Shown here in pieces: positions 15,505 through 21,978 of a stretch of 27,693 bases of DNA. Made by a program: the position numbers and the translations under genes. Source of the stretch: Gordonibacter sp036659115 (lineage in GTDB: Bacteria; Actinomycetota; Coriobacteriia; Coriobacteriales; Eggerthellaceae); NCBI RefSeq assembly GCF_036659115.1, contig NZ_JAVXDF010000032.1, one strand, 5' to 3'. Numbering within the stretch: the stretch's first letter is position 1; every line of letters starts with the position of its first letter. The notes beneath the pieces are model-generated. The model ran no database searches. It was not told the origin of the DNA and saw only the letters and a program-made list of their open reading frames with translations.

Positions 15505-16959
15505 TCAAGCGCCCCGGATGACCTCCAACTCGTCCAAAAGCTCCTGACGATTATGGACGCCGCTTTTTTCGTAGATATGCCGCACGTGCGATTTCACGGT
15601 GTTCTCGGAAACGAACAGCTTTTTCGAGATGAAAGGAACATTGCGCCCCTCAGCCAAAAGGAACGCAATCTCCTTCTCGCGCACGGTCAACCGTGCGTTT
15701 TTCGCAAAGAGGTCCACCGCCGCGTTCGCGTCGCCGGAAAGAGAGGAATCCGCCGGAGAGTCGCCCAACAAAATGGACTGCCGATCGTAGCGTCTGAGCA
15801 GGGCGAAGCACGCAAGAAGCAGCAGGTAGTTCATCGCCGCCAAGAAGATGCTGGCCTCGAAGGCGCCTATCTCCACATGGTCGATAGCCATGCCGCTGCC
15901 GATACCCAGCGATATGCCTATCTGCTCCGCAGCCATGACCACCGCTATCACCTGCGCCGCGCACTTCTTCGAGGTGCGTACGTAATACGAGATCAACGTC
16001 CATACCAAAATATCGAAACCCGAGTATCCCATCGCCACCAGAATGCGCCCGGGGTCGTTCATAGACGACACGAACACCCCGATGGTCAGAACCACCACGC
16101 CCGCGGCAACCAGAGACAAAGCAACCCGGAGCAACAGCTCGACCCGCTTCATGGAGAACGCATAGCACACGATGAAGAAGCCCAGAGCAACGGCGCAGCG
16201 CGCTAAGGCAAGATAGGCGGCATCCTGGCTACCTGAAGGAGACAGGTTCGCAGGCGCAAACCACGACACAAACCCGAACGCACCGCAGAACACAAGGATG
16301 ACCACCAGGAACTGCACATCAATGCCGAATGCCTGATGCCCCTGAGCGGCCACGTCGCCGGTGCCCTCCTTGAACTCGATGGCAAACCGCGCACGCGCCT
16401 GAAGCCGGTACAGGGCACCGTAGCACACGAGGGACAGCAGTGGCAGCATCATCACCGCCACCCCTTCCGCACACTTCGGAAGGGGGATCATAAGGAGGTT
16501 CAGGAACAGGCTAAGCCCCCATGCGCCGGATATGTGCAGCACGGTCTTCTCCACGCCTTGAGAAACGGCGACGGTACCCCAAACAACGTTCTGACATCCC
16601 ATAGCAAAGCCGAGAAGCGCCCCTCCCAAACAAAACGGGATAACGCCACCCTCACCACGAAACACGAGGCAGAGCAAGCCACCCAGCAATCCCACCCACG
16701 AAACAACAACCATGGCACGTAGTGGCCACGAAGTCCAGCGACCCCTGCGTGCTACGACCGCATACACCGCAACGAAACTCAAAACGCTCGAGACCATGAG
16801 GATTACCGTAGCGGCCTCGACAGCGCCTTGCTGCGACGAGGAAAGCAGCGCATCGTCAAACATGCCCCGATCGAGCCATACCCAGTAAAAGGCGGCACCT
16901 AAGATAGCGAGCCACGACGCGGCACCGCTGAGCTTACTTCCCTTATTTTGATCGAACAA
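15505..16959 (-). CDS. Membrane-bound LuxR-family regulator
   Basis: A 484-residue protein. The first ~400 residues form about twelve hydrophobic helices in an MFS-like or sensor-like arrangement. The C-terminal ~65 residues are a LuxR/GerE DNA-binding domain: LTVREKEIAFLLAEGRNVPF, then ISKKLFVSENTVKSHVRHIY, then EKSGVHNRQELLDEL. It should sense a ligand at the membrane and activate transcription directly from there. The start is TTG 16959 with GGGGAG five bases upstream, and no ATG fits. It lies upstream of and in the same direction as the lipoprotein-flavoprotein pair, which is its likely target (inference from position). Such one-component regulators are abundant in Eggerthellaceae next to reductase genes. 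Confidence 0.9.
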   Translation of the reverse strand: MFDQNKGSKLSGAASWLAILGAAFYWVWLDRGMFDDALLSSSQQGAVEAATVILMVSSVLSFVAVYAVVARRGRWTSWPLRAMVVVSWVGLLGGLLCLVFRGEGGVIPFCLGGALLGFAMGCQNVVWGTVAVSQGVEKTVLHISGAWGLSLFLNLLMIPLPKCAEGVAVMMLPLLSLVCYGALYRLQARARFAIEFKEGTGDVAAQGHQAFGIDVQFLVVILVFCGAFGFVSWFAPANLSPSGSQDAAYLALARCAVALGFFIVCYAFSMKRVELLLRVALSLVAAGVVVLTIGVFVSSMNDPGRILVAMGYSGFDILVWTLISYYVRTSKKCAAQVIAVVMAAEQIGISLGIGSGMAIDHVEIGAFEASIFLAAMNYLLLLACFALLRRYDRQSILLGDSPADSSLSGDANAAVDLFAKNARLTVREKEIAFLLAEGRNVPFISKKLFVSENTVKSHVRHIYEKSGVHNRQELLDELEVIRGA

Positions 16960-17231
16960 TTACTCCCCCACGCCCTACGTCCCCAATATACTCAACATGA
17001 TACCAGCATCCACCGTAGTGCGCGCGATCCTTCGACAGTGCGATAGTACCTTTACTCTTCCGAGGATCATCGATCGTTTCTTCTGACTACTCGTGTGAGC
17101 CCCTCTAAGGCAACAGCCCGCCGCACACCCCTGTCGCAATCGACGAATACCCCCAGCGGATCAAAACTCGACACATGCTTACTGCGATCCCAAGCAGTAG
17201 TGACATTTGTCGCAGAGAGACAATTTTCGAC

Positions 17232-17837
17232 TCATAGCTCGTCAGTTTTATATACGGCGTAGCCTTCGTAGTGATAACTGGCATCAATGCCCTTCATGTA
17301 CACCTCTCTGTCCGAGACCTCCTCGGTAAGAGCTTGTTGTAGAAGGTGCTTGATTTCTACGTCCTTGATAGGGCTGCGTTCCATGGCAAGAAGATAGTCA
17401 TCCTTATCAACAAAACTCCAGTTCACAACCTTACCCAATTCCTTTTTTAGAATCAGATCCAGCCATATTCTAGTGCTGCGACCGTTGCCCTCTCTAAAGG
17501 GATGGGCAATATTCATCTCTACATATTTTTCTATAATCTCATCGAAAGTACACTGAGGCATAGACTCAACGTGAGCCAAAGATGCCTCCAAATACATGAC
17601 GGGAGCAAATCTAAAATTGCCCTTGGAAATATTCACGGTGCGGACGATACCAGCAAAATCGTACACATCCCCAAAAAGACATCGGTGAATTTGAACTAGG
17701 GACTCTACTGTGCCAGCCTCAAGACTGTCCAAAGTGCCACTTTCAAACAATTCTGCTGCTCGTTTCTTACTGAGACGCTCTTCCGCCCGAGCTAATTCTA
17801 CCGAATCCGTGATTCCGAGCTTATTTTCTAGTGTCAT
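17232..17837 (-). CDS. Fic protein with C-terminal inhibitory motif (class III-like)
   Basis: A 201-residue Fic-domain enzyme, a family that transfers AMP (or another nucleotide part) to target proteins. The active-site motif HPFREGNGRSTR (112-123) is complete, with catalytic H112. The flap region is VRTVNISKGNFRFAPVMYL. At the C-terminus SYHYEG (187-192) fits the inhibitory pattern (S/T)XXXE(G/N). Its place at the end of the chain is the class III arrangement known from Neisseria meningitidis Fic, which is regulated by its own oligomer state. No separate antitoxin gene is therefore needed. ATG 17837 has AAGGAG seven bases upstream. Base composition here is lower in GC than the neighbours, which suggests transfer. 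Targets are unknown; gyrase is a known target of relatives. Confidence 0.9.
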   Translation of the reverse strand: MTLENKLGITDSVELARAEERLSKKRAAELFESGTLDSLEAGTVESLVQIHRCLFGDVYDFAGIVRTVNISKGNFRFAPVMYLEASLAHVESMPQCTFDEIIEKYVEMNIAHPFREGNGRSTRIWLDLILKKELGKVVNWSFVDKDDYLLAMERSPIKDVEIKHLLQQALTEEVSDREVYMKGIDASYHYEGYAVYKTDEL

Positions 17838-17925
17838 TTCCCTACTCCTTCCTACACAAGCATCTTTGCTCCTACGAAGCTTGGTTTTTAGACAGCTCAA
17901 CCATAATTAATGACGATATCAAAAA

Positions 17926-18432
17926 CTACAGAGCAAACATTTCCCACAACTCTCCGAGGTCACCAAAAAAGGCTTCAATACTCTCGGTCGCAAGGTTGTC
18001 GTCATTCACGATGATGTCGGAATAGTGTTCAAAATATGCCTGTCGGTTTGTCGACAGCACTTCGATTTCATGCTCAACATAGAAGAAACTTGCAGTCGCC
18101 TTCACAGGAAATGGCTTGATCAGCCGAGCATTTTCAAGTTTCCAAGCGTTGCTTTTCTTATCGGGCATACGCGACATCATGGCAGCTTCGCGGTGCCCCT
18201 TCGTAAACGGCTCACGGTCGACAACGTCTACTAAACCAATTGCGAAGCCGTAGGCCAAACCGTCGATTGGATAGTAGGCGCTTGCTGTTTTTGATGCACA
18301 CACCACCAAATCTTTTATGGGTGTCTGAATGCTACGCGTGCGACATTCGATAGTTTTATGGCCCAGTACGATCAGTGTCGCATAAGGCTCTTGGAAACTG
18401 AGGCATTTTAACTGCCCCTCATGGTCGGTCAT
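17926..18432 (-). CDS. ASCH-domain protein
   Basis: A 168-residue protein whose N-terminal half fits the ASCH (PUA-like) fold: CLSFQEPYATLIVLGHKTIE, then the basic CRTRS, a strand-rich core (DLVVCASKTA, GFAIGLVDVVD) and WKLENARLIKPFPVKA. ASCH domains bind RNA or modified nucleotides, and some are amidohydrolases acting on acetylated cytidine. The C-terminal third (FFYVEHEIEVLSTNRQAYFE) is not recognised. ATG 18432 has AAGG seven bases upstream. It lies between two Fic genes on the same strand, 88 bases from the downstream one, with the same lower-GC character. A functional link to Fic is suggested only by position. Confidence 0.75.
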   Translation of the reverse strand: MTDHEGQLKCLSFQEPYATLIVLGHKTIECRTRSIQTPIKDLVVCASKTASAYYPIDGLAYGFAIGLVDVVDREPFTKGHREAAMMSRMPDKKSNAWKLENARLIKPFPVKATASFFYVEHEIEVLSTNRQAYFEHYSDIIVNDDNLATESIEAFFGDLGELWEMFAL

Positions 18433-18561
18433 TATCTCAGCCTTTCTTAACTACCCCAAACATACGGCCGGTCTTCATAGAGAGAACATTGCTCGTAACA
18501 CGATAAGGCACAGCGACGCAGAAAGCAGCAGCGCATCACAGGCAGCACCGCATCGAACGTG

Positions 18562-19242
18562 TCACCCTTGCGCCATATCTCTCAATGCAGACATACGCTC
18601 TTCTTCAAGTTGCGACAGCTCGCGGAACATCTGCGCAAGCGCATCGGTATCGCCTTCGGCAAGCATCGCCAGATACTCGGCTCGCCGCCCAAACGGGATG
18701 ACAACAGGCGCGAGACCTTCCCTCATAAGACCTCGGTTGACGAGGATTCTGCCGGTGCGCCCGTTACCATCCTCAAACGGATGAATTCTCTCGAAGCGTA
18801 CATGGAATCGAGCTTCTCTCGCGAAAGCATCGAGGTCATCCTCGTGGCTGTATTCGTACACCAGCTGCATCATAAGCTGGTTTATCTGGTTCGGTTTCGG
18901 CGGCAAATATTCTGCACCGCGGATCATCACTGAAACCGTACGGTAGCCGCCGATCTCGCTGATGTTCTTGTTGATGGCAATGGCGATGTCTTTGATAAGC
19001 CGCTCGCTCAGAGGGTCCTCAACGCCCTCTATCGCCAAGCCCAGAGCATATTTGTGGTTGATGGCCTCGTAAAGCTCACGTGCCGTCGCCGTGACCGTGA
19101 GGGAGTTGTCGTTCCAGAGAATCGCGTATGTTTCGGCATAAGAGAGCGTACTCCCCTCGATAGCGTTCGAGTGATACGTGCTCCTTGTGACAAAGTCTTC
19201 AAAGTACTCTTTGTTGCTGCGCATGAATCCGACGACATCCAT
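18562..19242 (-). CDS. Fic protein with N-terminal inhibitory motif (class II)
   Basis: A 226-residue Fic enzyme. The N-terminal helix carries SNAIEG (25-30), the (S/T)XXXE(G/N) inhibitory motif placed before the Fic core. That is the class II layout, where the Glu blocks ATP until relieved. The core motif HPFEDGNGRTGR (154-165) is complete, and the flap sequence VSVMIRGAEYLPPKPNQI has the substrate-docking look. There is no extra C-terminal HTH. ATG 19242 has GGAGGT seven bases upstream, preferred over the longer frame to 19275. It shares the strand with the ASCH gene and the class III Fic gene downstream but is separated from ASCH by 129 bases, so co-transcription is possible and not proven. 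Its base use is closer to the host than that of the other Fic gene. Confidence 0.9.
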   Translation of the reverse strand: MDVVGFMRSNKEYFEDFVTRSTYHSNAIEGSTLSYAETYAILWNDNSLTVTATARELYEAINHKYALGLAIEGVEDPLSERLIKDIAIAINKNISEIGGYRTVSVMIRGAEYLPPKPNQINQLMMQLVYEYSHEDDLDAFAREARFHVRFERIHPFEDGNGRTGRILVNRGLMREGLAPVVIPFGRRAEYLAMLAEGDTDALAQMFRELSQLEEERMSALRDMAQG

Positions 19243-19489
19243 AGCACCTACCTCCAGCTTGATTCTTTCCTGCACACTATACCAGCACGCAAGGGTTTCC
19301 CTCCTTACGCCGCAGTCATTCCCGCCATCCCTTCATCCATCCGGTATTCGACCTACAGGCATGCTTCCACATGGGCACATCCATCGCGCCGAAACGCCTG
19401 CCGGTGCGCATACCGGCTTCATACCGACCGCACGCCATCGCGGGCGTATCGTTTCTCTCGAACGTGCTACCATAGTCGAAACCGAATAC

Positions 19490-19587
19490 GATGCAGGGGT
19501 ACCGAAGCGGACGCGAGCCCGCAGACGTTGAGAAGGCATCAGCCTAACCCTTTGAACCTGTCAGCTAATACTGGCGTAGGAAGCATT
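19490..19587 (+). ncRNA. TPP riboswitch (THI element)
   Basis: All hallmark parts of a thiamine pyrophosphate riboswitch are in order: CAGGGGTACC, a variable P3 (GCGGACGCGAGCCCGC), GTTGAGAAGG, ACCCTTTGAACCTG, then CTAATACTGGCGTAGGAA. A short closing P1 is formed by ATGC (19491-19494) and GCAT (19583-19586). It is followed by a strong terminator and then thiM, so high TPP should stop transcription. Confidence 0.95.
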
Positions 19588-19595
19588 CTTTCATC

Positions 19596-19631
19596 AAGAA
19601 GACGCCCGCCGGTATCGGCGGGCGTCTTCTT
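19596..19631 (+). terminator. Riboswitch-controlled terminator
   Basis: A 16-bp perfect stem with a GTAT tetraloop, its 3' arm ending in GTCTTCTT. It starts nine bases after the riboswitch aptamer and ends 25 bases before the thiM start, as expected for the expression platform. Confidence 0.85.
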
Positions 19632-19656
19632 GCTTCCCCGGAAGGAGCGCGGAACC

Positions 19657-20493
19657 TTGATCGACAAAGCGGAAATCAAAAAGCAGTTGGTGCAGGCGGC
19701 CGAAGAGGTGCGCAGAACAACCCCGATGGCGGGGTCCATCACCAACGCAGCCACCATGAGTTTCGTAGCAAACGCGCAGATCGCGGCAGGAGGGTCGGCC
19801 GCCATGGTGTACCTGGCCGAAGAGGCCGAGTTCCTCGCCCAGGCGGGTGGCGCCTTCTACGTGAACATGGGCACGCTACTGCCAGTCCATGAGGAATCGA
19901 TCCCCCATGTGGCGCGCATCCTGTCCGACGCGGATAAGCCGTGGGTGCTCGACCCGGTCGGCATCGGCATCGGGTCGCTGCGCACCGCCGTGCTGCACCA
20001 GCTCAAAGCCTACAAACCCAGTATCATCCGCGGCAACGCCTCCGAGGTCATCGCACTTGCCGGCCTTTGGGAGCTGGAAGGCGGCGGCGACGCATCGCGC
20101 GTCCGCGGGGTGGACTCGACCGACGCCGTGGACGCCGCACGCCAGGCCGCCCTCTCGTTGGCCGCCTGGACCGGAGGGGCCGTCGCCGTATCCGGGGAGA
20201 CCGATCTGGTCGTGTGCGACCAGATGGTTATCTCGTCACGTGGAGGCTCGCCTCTCATGGAGAAGATCACTGGGTCGGGGTGCTCGCTGGGCGGTGTCGC
20301 CGCCGTGTACGCAACCAGCGCCTCGCCCTTCATCGCCGCCCTGGCCGCAACGAATGTCTACAATGTAGCGGGCAGGCGCGCCTCGCAGCGAACCACAGCG
20401 CCCGGCAGCTTCCAGGTGGCGTTCCTCGACGAGCTCTACACCGCAACGCCGCAAGATATCGCCAATAACCCCTTCGAAGTTTTGGAGGCATAA
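19657..20493 (+). CDS. thiM: Hydroxyethylthiazole kinase
   Basis: A 278-residue ThiM. It phosphorylates 4-methyl-5-(2-hydroxyethyl)thiazole with ATP in thiamine salvage, in the cytoplasm. Family motifs seen are MAGSITNAATMSFVANAQIA near the N-terminus, VLDPVGIGIGSLRT, SIIRGNASEVIALAG, and the catalytic ITGSGCSLGG with its Cys. Start: TTG 19657, preceded by GGAAGGAG, gives the usual family N-terminus. No ATG or GTG fits, and a longer frame upstream runs through the riboswitch and cannot be the real start. The gene is directly under the TPP riboswitch and its stop abuts the ATG of the next gene, so the two form one operon. Confidence 0.95.
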   Translation: MIDKAEIKKQLVQAAEEVRRTTPMAGSITNAATMSFVANAQIAAGGSAAMVYLAEEAEFLAQAGGAFYVNMGTLLPVHEESIPHVARILSDADKPWVLDPVGIGIGSLRTAVLHQLKAYKPSIIRGNASEVIALAGLWELEGGGDASRVRGVDSTDAVDAARQAALSLAAWTGGAVAVSGETDLVVCDQMVISSRGGSPLMEKITGSGCSLGGVAAVYATSASPFIAALAATNVYNVAGRRASQRTTAPGSFQVAFLDELYTATPQDIANNPFEVLEA

Positions 20494-20793
20494 ATGAACA
20501 CCCTCGTAGCTGTTGCTATAGCACCGCTCGGAGTGGGAGACGAACTGGCCGAACACGTCTCCGAGGTCGTTCGCGTGATACGCGAGTCGGGCTTGCCGAA
20601 CCGGACCAATTCCATGTTCACCGAGATCGAAGGGGACTGGGACGAGGTGATGCGCGTGGTGAAGGAAGCGACGTTCGTGCTGGCCGAAAAGGGCATCCGC
20701 ACCGAAGTCGTACTGAAAGCCGATGTGCGCCCGGGGTTCTCGAACATGATGGAACAGAAAGTCGCCAAGGTCGACGATATTCTCGAGGCGTAG
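20494..20793 (+). CDS. MTH1187/YkoF-family thiamine-binding protein
   Basis: A 99-residue member of the thiamine-binding DUF77 (MTH1187/YkoF-like) family, a ferredoxin-like fold. Signature stretches are VAVAIAPLGVGDELAEHVSE, VIRESGLPNRTNSMFTEIEG and a C-terminal DVRPGFSNMMEQKVAKVDD. Relatives bind thiamine or its pyrimidine precursor. It starts one base after the thiM stop (TAAATG) and is under the same riboswitch, so a role as a binder or carrier in thiamine salvage is well supported by context. Confidence 0.9.
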   Translation: MNTLVAVAIAPLGVGDELAEHVSEVVRVIRESGLPNRTNSMFTEIEGDWDEVMRVVKEATFVLAEKGIRTEVVLKADVRPGFSNMMEQKVAKVDDILEA

Positions 20794-20805
20794 CAAGCAA
20801 GGCGA

Positions 20806-20850
20806 CAGAAAGAGCGCCGACTGCCGCCAGGGCCGTCGGCGCTCTTTCTG
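20806..20850. terminator. Bidirectional terminator
   Basis: A 16-bp perfect stem (arms 20806-20821 and 20835-20850, with AGAAAGAGCGC and its complement) and a 13-base loop between two convergent genes. The arms supply A-rich and T-rich sides, so it can stop both the thiamine operon and ddh. Confidence 0.8.
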
Positions 20851-20888
20851 GATCAAGGGGTGCTCCCCCAGAACTTTTCGTGCAGCCC

Positions 20889-21878
20889 CTACAGCATACG
20901 GGCGCGCAGCTCTTCGTCACTTTGGGAAGACAGGTACGCCGGCGGAATATCGAAGAGCGTCTTACACCCTACCTGACCTTCCTGGCTCATGCGGTGCGCG
21001 GCGCGGGCGCAGGCAGCCAGCACGCTGCCGGTGAACTCGGGGTTCGAGTCAAGCGCAAGCGAGTATTCAACCACATGCTTATGCTGGCCGTTCTCACCGG
21101 TAACGCCCGAGCGAATGACCGAGCCGCCGTGCGGGATACCGGCATGGTCGCGGTCGAGCTCTTCCTGCGCGATAAACGTCACTGTGGTGTCGTAGTCGGC
21201 GAAGTAGTTCGGCATCTCGACGATGGCGCGCTCGATGGCGGCCTTGTCGGCGCCGTCCTTTGCCACGACGTAGCACTCGCGAGTGTGTTTCTGGCGCGTG
21301 GTTAGCTCGGGATTCTCGCCGTTGCGCACCGCCTCGAGCGCCGCAGGCACCGGCACCGTGTACTGGCGCGCGTCGGCCACGCCCTCGATGCGGCGGATGG
21401 CGTCGCTGTGGCCCTGAGAAACGCCGCGGCCCCAGAACGTGTAGTCGCGCCCCTCGGGCAGCACACTGCCGGCGTAGAGGCGCGCAAGAGAGAACATGCC
21501 CGGGTCCCAGCCGGCCGAAATGACGGCCACCGTGCCGGCAGCACGAGCCGCCACGTCGACGTTAGCAAAGTGGACAGGAATATTCGCATGCGTGTCGAAC
21601 GAATCCACCACATTGAACAGACCCGCGCATTCGGGCGTCTGCTCAGGCAGGTCGCGCGCACTGCCGCCGCAGAGCACGAGCACGTCCACGTCGCCTTTGT
21701 GCGCGGCCATGTCGTCGGCAGAATACACCGGCACGCCCTCGGTCAGCACCGCAAGCGTCGCCGGGTCACGTCGCGTGAACAGCGCCACCAGCTCCAAGTC
21801 GTCGTTCTGGCCGCACGCCAGCTCGACGCCGCGCCCTAAGTTGCCGTATCCCAAAATGCCCACACGCGTTTTCGCCAT
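20889..21878 (-). CDS. ddh: meso-Diaminopimelate dehydrogenase
   Basis: A 329-residue NADP-linked enzyme that makes meso-diaminopimelate from tetrahydrodipicolinate and ammonia in one step, for lysine and peptidoglycan. It has the Rossmann motif GILGYGNLGRGVE (6-18 region), VLCGGSARDLPEQTP, DSFDTHANIP, SAGWDPGMFS and FWGRGVSQGHSDAIRR, all characteristic of Ddh. Length matches the family (about 325-330). ATG 21878 has AGGAGG seven bases upstream, which decides against the longer frame to 21920. It is a single-gene unit facing the thiamine operon. Confidence 0.96.
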   Translation of the reverse strand: MAKTRVGILGYGNLGRGVELACGQNDDLELVALFTRRDPATLAVLTEGVPVYSADDMAAHKGDVDVLVLCGGSARDLPEQTPECAGLFNVVDSFDTHANIPVHFANVDVAARAAGTVAVISAGWDPGMFSLARLYAGSVLPEGRDYTFWGRGVSQGHSDAIRRIEGVADARQYTVPVPAALEAVRNGENPELTTRQKHTRECYVVAKDGADKAAIERAIVEMPNYFADYDTTVTFIAQEELDRDHAGIPHGGSVIRSGVTGENGQHKHVVEYSLALDSNPEFTGSVLAACARAAHRMSQEGQVGCKTLFDIPPAYLSSQSDEELRARML

Positions 21879-21978
21879 GTCCTGCCTCCTCAAATCGGTT
21901 TTCGAGGAGAAAGATACCATACCAACATTGCAGGGATGTTAAACACCGGTCTCAAAACGCAAACAGAGCACGCGGCGG

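Noticed and set aside
17105..17287. 60-codon minus-strand frame before the Fic gene
   Set aside because: It overlaps the end of the Fic gene, has no ribosome site and an unconvincing composition; 16960-17231 is treated as plain intergenic DNA.
17232..19242. Classical Fic-antitoxin (FicTA) operon
   Set aside because: Each Fic carries its own inhibitory motif, and no small separate antitoxin gene with that motif is present.
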